From positions 1 to 15,070 of the forward strand of contig JAGVIO010000184.1 of NCBI GenBank assembly GCA_020056025.1: a stretch of DNA of 15,070 nucleotides. The letters run 5' to 3'. The DNA comes from an archaeon (GTDB lineage Archaea > Nanobdellota > Nanobdellia > Woesearchaeales > WJKL01). Below are positions 7,310 to 14,246 of this stretch, piece by piece (positions within the stretch are counted from its first letter, which is position 1; each line of letters begins with the position of its first letter). The position numbers were made by a program, and so were the translations under genes. Under the pieces are notes generated by a model. It searched no databases. It saw nothing but the letters and a program-made list of their open reading frames with translations, and had not been told where the DNA came from.

Positions 7310-7317
7310 TTTTTAAA
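7310..7317 (+). promoter_or_regulatory. Candidate TATA box of cdc48 operon
   Basis: TTTTTAAA preceded by an A-rich BRE-like AGCAAAATG sits 48 bases before the cdc48 ATG. A start about 26 bases downstream, near 7340, gives a leader of about 22 bases with the AGGT ribosome site at 7351-7354. Confidence 0.5.
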
Positions 7318-7332
7318 GCAGCATTTCTTAGC

Positions 7333-7338
7333 TTTTTT
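7333..7338 (+). terminator. T6 tract, possible terminator of the 6873 gene
   Basis: Six T residues lie 35 bases after the stop codon. Oligo-T tracts are enough for archaeal termination, but this one overlaps the presumed cdc48 start region, so the call is weak. Confidence 0.25.
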
Positions 7339-7361
7339 ATTCATATCTATAGGTAATTAAA

Positions 7362-10091
7362 ATGCCGGAAAAAGAAATCAAGCTAAAGGTTCAGGAATCA
7401 CTCCAGGAAGAAGTATACAAAGGCATAGTCAGGATAGAAGTAAATCTCTTAAGGCAGATAGATGCAAGGCCAGGAGAGATAATCGAAATCGAAGGTTCTA
7501 GAAAAACAGTCGCAATAGTTGACAGGGCATATCCTTCTGATATAGGATTGAATATAATCAGGATGGACGGTCTTATAAGAAGGAATGCTAAAACCAGCAT
7601 TGGCGAAGTTGTAAAAGTAAGCAAAGCAGATGTTAAAAAAGCAGTCAAAGTGACAATTGCTCCTGCGATCAAAGGAATGGTTGTCAATATTTCACCCCCT
7701 TCTGCAATCAAAGATAGGCTTATCGGAAAGCCGATGGTCAAAGGAGATTTATTGTCAATAGGCGGAAATGTGCGAAGAAGAGTGTCCAGGCCTTCAATAG
7801 GCACAGGATTTTTTGATGAAAACCTTGACCTTGCAAAATTCCTGGAAGAGGCAATGATGCCGAGCTTCGGCTTCAAGGAATTAAGGTTTATTGTAGCAGA
7901 CACTAATCCAAAAGGTGCAGTTTTAGTCACAGAAGAGACAGAAGTAGTGCTTAATCCAGAAGCAGTTGAAATCAAGGAAGAGTATATTTCAGAAGTTAAT
8001 TATGAAGATATAGGGGGATTAAGCGATGAGATTACTAAAATCAGGGAAATGGTTGAATTGCCATTGAAACATCCGGAAATATTTGAACGTTTGGGAATCG
8101 AAGCTCCAAAAGGGGTTCTTTTGCACGGCCCTCCTGGAACAGGAAAGACTTTGCTCGCAAAGGCTGTTGCAAACGAGACAAACTCATATTTCACTGTAAT
8201 CAACGGCCCAGAGATAGTTTCAAAGTTCTACGGCGAATCAGAGGCAAACTTAAGAAAGATATTCGAACAGGCAGAAAAGAATGCTCCTGCAATAATTTTC
8301 ATAGACGAAATAGACAGCCTTGCTCCAAAAAGGGAAGAAAGCAAAGGAGAGGTTGAGAGAAGGATTGTTGCGACATTGCTTGCATTGATGGATGGCCTTA
8401 AATCAAGAGGCAAGGTTGTGGTTATTGCAGCAACCAATATTCCGAATGTTCTTGATCAAGCATTGAGAAGGCCAGGCAGGTTTGACAGGGAGATAGAAAT
8501 CGGGGTTCCTTCAAAAGAAGGCAGGCTGAAGATATTGAAGATTCATACAAGAAACATGCCAATAAAGGGAACATTCTATAATGATATTGCAGGCCAAGAA
8601 ATTCTTGAGAAGCTAGAATATAAAATAAAGGCATTTGCATCAGAGAAAGAAAGCATAAGCGAAGAAATTTCAAAATTGAAAAAGTCTAAGGAAGACAAAT
8701 CAACAATCACTGAACTAAACAATAAATTAAAGGACCTGCAGTCAAAGGCAGAGAAGCTTGAAAAACTAAAAAAGCAGCTTTCTGACAAGGAAAAGCTTGA
8801 CACAATAATTGTGCATATCAGTGAGATTGAGGAATCTTCTGAACTCTGGGAATCAAGCAACCCTAAAGCAAAATTCAATGAGATAACAAAGAAAAAGACA
8901 GACGATGAAATAATAAATACAATCTCCGACCTTATGGAAATAGGAATCTTGACAAAATCGTTGTTTGAAGAGATAAGGCGCAAAGGCTCATCAAAAGACT
9001 TGGAAGAGGTAGCAGAAATAACCTATGGCTTTGTCGGCGCAGATTTGTCAGCATTGGCAAAAGAAGCAGCAATGGGTGTTCTTAGAAAGCTATTGCCTGA
9101 AATAAAATTGCAGTCAAAAGACGAGGAAAAAACAAACATTCCAAAAGAGATACTTGAAAGATTATGGATAACAAAAGCTGATTTCATGGCTGCATTAAAG
9201 ACTGTCAGGCCATCTGCGTTAAGGGAAATTTTTGTGGAAATCCCTAATATTAGGTGGGATGATATAGGCGGCTTGGAAGAAGTGAAGCAGGAGATTAAGG
9301 AAGCAGTGGAATGGCCTTTGAAAAATCCCCAGGTGTTCAAGACAATGGGCATAAAGCCCCCTAAAGGAATTCTTCTTTACGGAGCTCCTGGAACAGGAAA
9401 GACTTTGCTCGCAAAGGCTGTTGCTCACGAGACAAATGCTAATTTCATACAGGTCAAAGGCCCTGAGCTTTTGTCAAAATGGGTCGGCGAATCAGAAAAG
9501 GCAGTAAGGGAGGTTTTCAAGAAAGCAAGGCAGGCTTCGCCTACAATAATATTCTTTGACGAAATTGACAGCTTGGTTCCAAGAAGAGGCATAAGCTCAG
9601 AGACAAGAGTGGTTGAATCTGTTGTAAACCAGATACTCGCAGAGCTTGACGGCCTTGAAGAGCTGCACGATGTTGTTGTTATTGGCGCAACAAACAGGCC
9701 AGATATAGTTGACCCGGCTTTACTAAGGCCAGGCAGGTTTGACAGGGTTGTCTTGGTTCCGCAGCCTGACAAAAAATCAAGAAAGAACATATTCATGATA
9801 CATACAAAGGACATGCCGTTGAAGAATGTCAATCTGGACAAATTGGCAGAGATGACCGAAGGCTATACAGGAGCAGACATAGAAGCATTGTGCAGGGAAG
9901 CTGCAATGGATGCATTGAAAGAAGACATTGAAGCAAAAATAGTTGCAATGAAGAATTTTGAGAAAGCATTTGAAAAAGTAAGGCCTTCTGTTACGCAGGA
10001 AGTTGAAAAGACATATGAAGAATTAAAGGACGGCTTCAAGGCAGCAACAGCAAGGCAGATGAAGCAGGAATCTCCTAATTATTTTGGATAA
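7362..10091 (+). CDS. cdc48: Cdc48/VAT-type AAA+ unfoldase with a large insertion in D1
   Basis: This is the archaeal p97/VAT protein, a hexameric double-ring unfoldase that feeds substrates to the 20S proteasome and remodels complexes. Domains in order are the double-psi barrel N domain and its second part (about 1-190, including IIRMDGLIRRNAKTSIGEVV); D1 with Walker A GPPGTGKT at 256-263, Walker B IDEID near 314-318 and arginine fingers R370 and R373; and D2 with Walker A GAPGTGKT at 674-681, Walker B D733/E734 and a second RPGRFD motif. At 909 residues it exceeds the usual archaeal length of about 730-760. The excess is a lysine- and glutamate-rich insertion at about 404-545, between IHTRNMP and EEVAEITYGFVGADL in the D1 helical subdomain. 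The C-terminus ends YFG, like an HbYX proteasome-docking tail. It heads a five-gene operon. Confidence 0.96.
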   Translation: MPEKEIKLKVQESLQEEVYKGIVRIEVNLLRQIDARPGEIIEIEGSRKTVAIVDRAYPSDIGLNIIRMDGLIRRNAKTSIGEVVKVSKADVKKAVKVTIAPAIKGMVVNISPPSAIKDRLIGKPMVKGDLLSIGGNVRRRVSRPSIGTGFFDENLDLAKFLEEAMMPSFGFKELRFIVADTNPKGAVLVTEETEVVLNPEAVEIKEEYISEVNYEDIGGLSDEITKIREMVELPLKHPEIFERLGIEAPKGVLLHGPPGTGKTLLAKAVANETNSYFTVINGPEIVSKFYGESEANLRKIFEQAEKNAPAIIFIDEIDSLAPKREESKGEVERRIVATLLALMDGLKSRGKVVVIAATNIPNVLDQALRRPGRFDREIEIGVPSKEGRLKILKIHTRNMPIKGTFYNDIAGQEILEKLEYKIKAFASEKESISEEISKLKKSKEDKSTITELNNKLKDLQSKAEKLEKLKKQLSDKEKLDTIIVHISEIEESSELWESSNPKAKFNEITKKKTDDEIINTISDLMEIGILTKSLFEEIRRKGSSKDLEEVAEITYGFVGADLSALAKEAAMGVLRKLLPEIKLQSKDEEKTNIPKEILERLWITKADFMAALKTVRPSALREIFVEIPNIRWDDIGGLEEVKQEIKEAVEWPLKNPQVFKTMGIKPPKGILLYGAPGTGKTLLAKAVAHETNANFIQVKGPELLSKWVGESEKAVREVFKKARQASPTIIFFDEIDSLVPRRGISSETRVVESVVNQILAELDGLEELHDVVVIGATNRPDIVDPALLRPGRFDRVVLVPQPDKKSRKNIFMIHTKDMPLKNVNLDKLAEMTEGYTGADIEALCREAAMDALKEDIEAKIVAMKNFEKAFEKVRPSVTQEVEKTYEELKDGFKAATARQMKQESPNYFG
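8131..8170 (+). repeat. Direct repeat copy 1: D1 P-loop segment of cdc48
   Basis: These 40 bases are identical to 9385-9424 and, after two mismatches, a further 10 match (50 of 52). They encode the Walker A motif and following helix of D1. Synonymous sites are also identical, which is unexpected for anciently separated domains. Confidence 0.85.
8571..8996 (+). other. Coiled-coil insertion inside Cdc48 D1
   Basis: Approximate extent of the extra residues 404-545. The first part is heptad-like and highly charged (for example KLKKSKEDKS and LNNKLKDLQSKAEKLEKLKK). It is followed by SELWESSNPKAKFNEITKKK and an acidic helical end. The boundaries are judged from where canonical p97 sequence stops and resumes. 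Confidence 0.8.
9385..9424 (+). repeat. Direct repeat copy 2: D2 P-loop segment of cdc48
   Basis: Partner of 8131-8170 at an offset of 1254 bases. A second shared block of 23 identical bases lies at 8468-8490 and 9725-9747, around the arginine-finger motif. Confidence 0.85.
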
Positions 10092-10103
10092 AAAGGTAAA
10101 ACA

Positions 10104-10847
10104 ATGGCTAATCTTAAGCAGATTGTTGAATTTCTTAACAAAGAATTGAAGATAAAAAAGATAAAAGACAAATGGATCAAGAATGGCCTGAATTTCAAAG
10201 GAAATAATAAAATAGATACTGTTGCTTTTGCAGTCGATCCGTGCATGTATGTGTTTGAAGCAGCAAAGAGAAAAAATGCTCAACTTTTAATCACGCACCA
10301 TGGCTTTTGGTTAAAACGGAAAAAAGATATTACTAATGTCACAAAAGAGCGCCTTAAATTCTTAAGAAAGAATAAACTTTCATTAGCATGCTACCATCTT
10401 CCATTGGATGCTCATAGGAAATATGGCAACAATGCCCTTCTCCTGAATCTGCTTGGAGCAAAGATAAAAAAGAAATTTGATGATTGTGGATATGAAGGAT
10501 ATTTTAAAAAAGAGCAGGACATCAATAAGCTAGTAAAAACAATAAATAAGGTATTACATACAAAATCTCATGCTCTTCTTTTTGGAAAAAGGAAAGTAAA
10601 GACAATTGCCGTTGTTTCAGGTGGAGGAGCATACGACTCTTATGAGGCAATAAAGAAAAAGATTGACGTTTTCTGGACAGGAGATGCGTTGCACAGCATT
10701 TATAATGCTGCCGCAGAAAGTAAGATTAATATAATATTCGCAGGCCATTATGCAACAGAGACAGTCGGCGTAAAGGCATTGATGCCGTTGATTGAGAAAA
10801 AATTTAAAGTAAAGACGATTTTCATAGATAATCCAACAGGATTATGA
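10104..10847 (+). CDS. NIF3/DUF34 family dinuclear metal-binding protein
   Basis: This 247-aa protein belongs to the NIF3/YbgI/YqfO (DUF34) family, whose members fold as toroidal hexamers with a two-metal site. The expected ligand motifs are present: ITHHG at 63-67 (H65, H66), LDAH at 101-104 (D102, H104) and AGHYATETVG at 213-222 (H215, E219). The length is that of the short E. coli YbgI type, without the middle domain of YqfO. The family is nearly universal. A GTP cyclohydrolase 1 type 2 label is common in databases but is not proven for most members, and links to metal insertion or NAD(P)HX metabolism have been proposed, so no reaction is asserted here. It starts 12 bases after cdc48 behind an AAAGGT site and is surely in the same transcript. 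Confidence 0.92.
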   Translation: MANLKQIVEFLNKELKIKKIKDKWIKNGLNFKGNNKIDTVAFAVDPCMYVFEAAKRKNAQLLITHHGFWLKRKKDITNVTKERLKFLRKNKLSLACYHLPLDAHRKYGNNALLLNLLGAKIKKKFDDCGYEGYFKKEQDINKLVKTINKVLHTKSHALLFGKRKVKTIAVVSGGGAYDSYEAIKKKIDVFWTGDALHSIYNAAAESKINIIFAGHYATETVGVKALMPLIEKKFKVKTIFIDNPTGL

Positions 10848-10866
10848 TCAGAAAGGTGAACATAAA

Positions 10867-11655
10867 ATGAAACTTAAAGTAAAAGAATTTTATCCTGACT
10901 CGGTGGATTTAGCAACCAAATTGGAAGAATGCCAAGAAGAAGGCTATGAAGCATGTACTGTACCAATGATTGTTGATGCGCTTGGCGGCACTCCCTCCAC
11001 TCGCACTGAATATGCTACATTAAGCATGTTGGCAACAGGAAAGACTAAAAAAGGTTCTGCTGTTGATATATTTATTCATCGCAATGATCATTATTTCTCT
11101 GATCCAGAAAACATAAGGAGAGCAGTTGATAATCTGAGTATTACATTTAATGGTGGAGGACTTCTGCCGCCAGGGGAAATTGACAGGTATGTCAGCCAGG
11201 AAGATGGAAAAAATGTAATAGTCATGAACCATCAAAAATTTATGTCTTCTTCAAGCTCGAATTATATTACTGTAGATGAGGCATTATCTTCTCCATTTGT
11301 ATTATCCTTCTTTGGAGAAAGAGAAATAGCAGAAATTTTCCTAAGAGATTTAAAAGGAAAATTCAATGACAAAGAAATAGGGGTTTTTCATAAGAATCAT
11401 TTAGGCGATAAGCCAGCAGGGTACCTGTTGGATATAAGATGCCGTTTTTACAAATGTGTTCTCTCTAGCGAATGCAGTATCCAGGCAACAGATAGGAACA
11501 TCATAGGTATACAGAGAAAAAAAGCAAATCCTGAACTTGAAGATATTCTTACAATAATTGACAATGGTAGATTAAGCAAAAAACAGCAAATAGAAGCAAT
11601 AAGAAAGCTATATAACCCTCAGGAAGAGGAATTAGAAACTCCTATAAGATTATAA
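10867..11655 (+). CDS. Unrecognised 262-aa soluble protein
   Basis: I do not recognise this protein. No signal peptide or membrane helix is visible. The N-terminal part has EGYEACTVPMIVDALGG and TEYATLSMLATGK; the middle has GSAVDIFIHRNDHYFSDPEN, an NGGGLLPPGEID turn and a run of serines in FMSSSSSNYIT; further on come FFGEREIAEIFLRDLKGKF, a cysteine-containing strand region (IRCRFYKCVLSSECSIQA) and an acidic helical tail (LEDILTIIDNGRLSKKQQIE). Six cysteines or so are scattered without a clear zinc pattern. A textbook GGTGA ribosome site (10855-10859) precedes the ATG by 7 bases. It sits in the cdc48 operon between the NIF3-like and parvulin genes, 19 and 14 bases from its neighbours. Being co-transcribed, it may work with one of them, but nothing in its sequence names a function. 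Confidence 0.75.
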   Translation: MKLKVKEFYPDSVDLATKLEECQEEGYEACTVPMIVDALGGTPSTRTEYATLSMLATGKTKKGSAVDIFIHRNDHYFSDPENIRRAVDNLSITFNGGGLLPPGEIDRYVSQEDGKNVIVMNHQKFMSSSSSNYITVDEALSSPFVLSFFGEREIAEIFLRDLKGKFNDKEIGVFHKNHLGDKPAGYLLDIRCRFYKCVLSSECSIQATDRNIIGIQRKKANPELEDILTIIDNGRLSKKQQIEAIRKLYNPQEEELETPIRL

Positions 11656-11656
11656 T

Positions 11657-11664
11657 AAAGGTGA
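11657..11664 (+). promoter_or_regulatory. AAAGGTGA ribosome binding site of the parvulin gene
   Basis: The in-frame GTG at 11661 is part of this GGTGA site. With five bases of spacing, the ATG at 11670 is the start and the protein begins MPRKINASHILV, as in other short parvulins. Confidence 0.75.
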
Positions 11665-11669
11665 AAAAA

Positions 11670-11957
11670 ATGCCAAGAAAAATAAATGCATCGCATATTC
11701 TAGTAAAATCAGAGCAGGAAGCTTTAGCAATAGCTTATGATGTAAAATACGGCAAGAGCTTTGAAGACATTGCAAGGGAAAAATCAATTTGCCCTTCAAA
11801 GAAAAATGGTGGAAGTTTGGGTTGGTTCCCAAGAGGCCAGATGATAAAAGAATTTGAAAATGCCTGCTTTGCTCCGAATGTAAAGAAAGGCGACATCATT
11901 GGCCCAGTAAAGACTCAGTTCGGATATCACATCATAAGAATAGATGATTTGCAATGA
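11670..11957 (+). CDS. Parvulin-type peptidyl-prolyl cis-trans isomerase
   Basis: This 95-aa stand-alone parvulin catalyses prolyl cis-trans isomerisation in the cytoplasm. The full domain is present: ASHILVKSEQEA at 7-18, GKSFEDIAREKSICPSKKNG (28-47), GSLGWFPRGQMIKEFENACF (48-67) and VKTQFGYHIIRIDDL (80-94). The two histidines (H9 and H87) and the cysteine at 41 that line the active site in Pin1-like and Par10-like enzymes are in place. There is no signal peptide, so it acts inside the cell, matching single-domain parvulins known in some archaea. Its place in the cdc48 operon suggests a protein-quality-control role. Its last bases overlap a longer possible start of the next gene, but the better start lies 7 bases after its stop. 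Confidence 0.95.
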   Translation: MPRKINASHILVKSEQEALAIAYDVKYGKSFEDIAREKSICPSKKNGGSLGWFPRGQMIKEFENACFAPNVKKGDIIGPVKTQFGYHIIRIDDLQ

Positions 11958-11960
11958 GGA
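11956..11960 (+). promoter_or_regulatory. GAGGA ribosome binding site deciding the CARF-like start
   Basis: GAGGA overlaps the parvulin stop codon and lies 4 bases before the ATG at 11965. It favours that start over the ATG at 11944, which lies within the parvulin gene and lacks a site. Confidence 0.6.
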
Positions 11961-11964
11961 AATT

Positions 11965-12324
11965 ATGACATCATTAGTTGCTTGCTTATCAACAGGAAAA
12001 GGCACATGGGGCCATGTTGCTAAACTAATTTCTGACAATCAATGGGATAAGATTTACATTATAACAAACGAGTTTGGCAAAGAGCAGGCAAAGTTTGACA
12101 AGCCAGTTGAATTAATAATAATAGACCCAGACAACCAGCCATTGACAGATCTGATAGAATCAATAAAGAATTCATTGAAAGGAAAATTAACAGACTTTGA
12201 AGTTGCAGTGAATTTCATCTCAGGCTCTGGCAAAGAGCACATGGCTCTCCTGTCAGCACTTCTAAAATTAGGAATAGCCGTAAGAATGGTAGCATTGACA
12301 AAAGATGGAATGAAAGAAATATAA
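11965..12324 (+). CDS. Small CARF-like Rossmannoid protein
   Basis: This 119-aa protein appears to be a single alpha-beta domain. It begins SLVACLSTGKGTWGHVAKLI, continues with a strand and turn DKIYIITNEFGKEQ, a strand ELIIID, a helix LTDLIESIKNSLKG, and a core FEVAVNFISGSGKEHMALLS followed by ALLKLGIAVRMVAL. This order and the glycine-rich S-GS-GKEHM turn before a helix match the CARF fold of Csm6/Csx1/Csa3-type proteins, where a GGTK-like turn helps bind cyclic oligoadenylate. No effector (HEPN, nuclease or HTH) domain is attached, and no CRISPR array or cas gene is in the window. It is the last gene of the cdc48 operon. It could be a ring-nuclease-like or sensor protein, or simply another small Rossmannoid family; the CARF label is a fold-level inference. 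Confidence 0.8.
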   Translation: MTSLVACLSTGKGTWGHVAKLISDNQWDKIYIITNEFGKEQAKFDKPVELIIIDPDNQPLTDLIESIKNSLKGKLTDFEVAVNFISGSGKEHMALLSALLKLGIAVRMVALTKDGMKEI

Positions 12325-12326
12325 GC

Positions 12327-12812
12327 TTATCTGTATGGCACTTTAAGCTGCATTTTGTCAAAGAAATCATGCAGATATTCTTTTGTTTTTTTTCCGCTGG
12401 TCATTCCCATGCATATTGCAATTTCTTTGATAATAAGATTTGTATCCCATTTTGTGCCTTGAAAAGCAGTGTCAAACTTTATTTCACTCAACCCTAGCTT
12501 ATGATCATCTCCTCTTCTAGGATCGCTTCTCCAGCAATTTTCAGAACAATAAACAAATGAAGCATCTGTTGTCACAAGTCTGCCATATCCATGATAAAGG
12601 CTGATATAATCTGCACGGTTAGCGCATCCAGCGCATTTTACCTGCGGAACAAAATTGTTTGCAACATAATAAACAAAATTTACTCTTTCTTTTAAAGAGG
12701 GCTTTCTGATATTACATTCTCCCAGCAGCCATCTGAAATATTTATAATCTTTTAAAGCAATCTGTTCAATAGAATCTCCGTTATGGCGCCCAAAAGGCAT
12801 GATTTCAATCAT
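12327..12812 (-). CDS. DUF3820-like protein with a Cys4 zinc motif
   Basis: This 161-aa soluble protein begins with MPFGRHNGDSIEQIALKDYK then YFRWLLG (residues 5-31), closely resembling the MPFGKYKG...YLRWL pattern of DUF3820 and of the C-terminal region of exodeoxyribonuclease X. In the middle, C60-x2-C63 and C89-x3-C93 could form a zinc site of treble-clef type. The C-terminal part is helical (TNLIIKEIAICMGMTSGKKT) without known motifs. No nuclease catalytic set is visible, so it may be a nucleic-acid-binding or adaptor protein. It starts 1 base after the stop of the upstream gene (13623-12814) and is the last gene of that operon. It converges on the CARF-like gene with only two bases between the stops. 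Confidence 0.8.
   Translation of the reverse strand: MIEIMPFGRHNGDSIEQIALKDYKYFRWLLGECNIRKPSLKERVNFVYYVANNFVPQVKCAGCANRADYISLYHGYGRLVTTDASFVYCSENCWRSDPRRGDDHKLGLSEIKFDTAFQGTKWDTNLIIKEIAICMGMTSGKKTKEYLHDFFDKMQLKVPYR
12386..12393 (+). terminator. T8 tract, possible terminator of the cdc48 operon
   Basis: Eight T residues on the plus strand lie 62 bases past the last stop of the cdc48 operon, inside the opposing DUF3820-like gene, where they encode lysines. Oligo-T is the known archaeal termination signal. If used, the two operons' transcripts overlap tail to tail. Confidence 0.4.
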
Positions 12813-12813
12813 T

Positions 12814-13623
12814 TTACTGCCCCATTATCTTATACCAATAATACAGGAACCTGTCAACTGCTTTTATCAGTTCTTTCTCCCTGCCTTTGATTGTTACGCA
12901 GCCTCCGTCAAATTTAACCTCAGTAAAATTAGATTCTTCAATCACAATCACATTTTTGTCCTTGTTCCTGCAGTTGACAATTGACCTGTTAAAGCACGCA
13001 TAGCTGTCATTGTTTACGCAGGCAGCGATTGGCCTGATATCCAGTCCTTTTGCCAGATTTGCCCCTAACTCAGCTCCTGCAAGTGCAAGATATCCTTTTT
13101 CAGCAGAGCCGGTAGAAAGGTCAAACGAGATAAAGATCTCAGACTGGTTCAAAATTCCATTTCCCCTCATAGGTATCTGCTCCAGATCTTTTGGCCCGTA
13201 ATGAAGATTGATGTCATAGTCCTTTCCGTCCCTTTTCAGCTGGCTCAGCCACAATCCGTTTTGATAGATAAAAGAAAAGCCATTGTACATATATCCCTGT
13301 TCAGGAGGCAATTTTCCTTCGATATTCAGTTTATGCAAATCATCAACAGTAAGCACTTCCTGCTTATAGTATACTTTTGCCAGCAACGCAGCTCCGACTA
13401 TAAGAGCAAATACTAACACAACCCCTCCGACAAGATACAGCAGTTTCTTTGTATCCTCTGCGCTGTCTTCCTTATGGGCTTTGCTTTCTTCTATCTCAAT
13501 ATCTCCTTTTGTTTCAGAAATAAGCTTTTCCTTCTCAAAGCTGATGATATCCTCTACATCCTGTTCTTTGGCATCCTTTTCTTTCTTCACTTCGCTATAA
13601 TCCTCGTCGCTTTCATCTCCCAT
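12814..13623 (-). CDS. Single-pass membrane protein with acidic cytoplasmic tail and cysteine-containing outer domain
   Basis: This 269-aa protein has an acidic, charged N-terminal region (1-58), one membrane helix (about 61-83) and an outer domain of about 185 residues. The outer domain has aromatic strand segments (YNGFSFIYQNGLWL), HYGPKDLEQIP, a long EKGYLALAGAELGANLAKGL helix and a cysteine pair region (AACVNNDSYACFNRSIVNCR, GGCVTIKG), so disulfides are likely. It ends in an amphipathic DRFLYYWYKIMG helix. The whole outer domain follows the same plan as the protein encoded just upstream, making them paralogues. The chosen ATG lies 1 base after the upstream stop. An in-frame ATG 27 bases further upstream would overlap that gene. 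I do not recognise a named family. A binding or sensing role at the cell surface is an inference. Confidence 0.8.
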   Translation of the reverse strand: MGDESDEDYSEVKKEKDAKEQDVEDIISFEKEKLISETKGDIEIEESKAHKEDSAEDTKKLLYLVGGVVLVFALIVGAALLAKVYYKQEVLTVDDLHKLNIEGKLPPEQGYMYNGFSFIYQNGLWLSQLKRDGKDYDINLHYGPKDLEQIPMRGNGILNQSEIFISFDLSTGSAEKGYLALAGAELGANLAKGLDIRPIAACVNNDSYACFNRSIVNCRNKDKNVIVIEESNFTEVKFDGGCVTIKGREKELIKAVDRFLYYWYKIMGQ

Positions 13624-13624
13624 T

Positions 13625-14218
13625 TTAATCAAGAACTCCCAGCATAGCATAAATCAGCTTGTCTTTGAGCCCCATGACATCCTCTGTCTTGGCAGCTTCT
13701 GCAACAATGCAGTTCTCAACAAGGGAAATCTTTGTCTCATTTGATGATTTGAAATATACCACGGGCACTGCTTCAGTTGCATCTGTGCATTTGATTGTTG
13801 AAAAATTATAATCATTCTTTCCGGTAAATCCGACTCTTAGGAATATTGCCTCCTTGTTCATTTCCTGGCTGAGATAATATTCAGCAGCAGCAATATACTC
13901 TTTTTTGCTGTCATTGGCATCAGATGTTATGTCAATCTGCACCTTATCTTTCAGCCTGCTTACAGCATCTGCGCTGATATTTATATAATCAAGATCTCCT
14001 GGAAAATTATCAAACTGGTGCTGAATGCTGTTTATTTTTGCTTCCCACTGGTTGCCAGGCAGAAGGCTGAACTTTATCCCTTTGTATTTGTGCGTTGTGC
14101 TGGCGTTTTCTCCAAGCATGAACCCTATTACACTGAATACCATTATTGCTACTATAAACAAAGAAACAATGTTCTTTTTTGACAACAATCTTTTCTGCTC
14201 TTCTGTTCTGAATTTCAT
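13625..14218 (-). CDS. Single-pass membrane protein, paralogue of the 12814-13623 product
   Basis: This 197-aa protein has a short basic N-terminus, a membrane anchor at about 17-35 and an outer domain of about 160 residues. Shared layout with the next protein: YKGIKFSLLPGNQWEAKI versus YNGFSFIYQNGLWLSQL; FPGDLDYINI versus YGPKDLEQIP; a KEYIAAAEYYLSQEMN helix; a cysteine strand FSTIKCTDAT; SNETKISLVENCIVAE versus NFTEVKFDGGCVTIKG; and an ending DKLIYAMLGVL versus DRFLYYWYKIMG. Two conserved cysteines suggest a disulfide. The start at 14218 is chosen because a strong TATA box centred near 14243 predicts a transcript beginning almost exactly at this ATG (a leaderless message). The longer reading frame from 14287 would include the promoter. 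It is the first gene of a three-gene minus-strand operon. The function is unknown. Confidence 0.82.
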   Translation of the reverse strand: MKFRTEEQKRLLSKKNIVSLFIVAIMVFSVIGFMLGENASTTHKYKGIKFSLLPGNQWEAKINSIQHQFDNFPGDLDYINISADAVSRLKDKVQIDITSDANDSKKEYIAAAEYYLSQEMNKEAIFLRVGFTGKNDYNFSTIKCTDATEAVPVVYFKSSNETKISLVENCIVAEAAKTEDVMGLKDKLIYAMLGVLD

Positions 14219-14238
14219 AGATTCGCAATATAGGGCTT

Positions 14239-14246
14239 TATTTAAA
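14239..14246 (-). promoter_or_regulatory. TATA box of the minus-strand membrane-protein operon
   Basis: On the minus strand it reads TTTAAATA preceded by AAAATA. With a usual distance of about 26 bases from the box centre, transcription would begin at about 14217, that is at the ATG (14218), giving a leaderless mRNA. Confidence 0.65.

Noticed and set aside
11661..11669. GTG start for the parvulin gene
   Set aside because: The GTG is inside the AAAGGTGA ribosome site; the ATG at 11670 gives the normal parvulin N-terminus.
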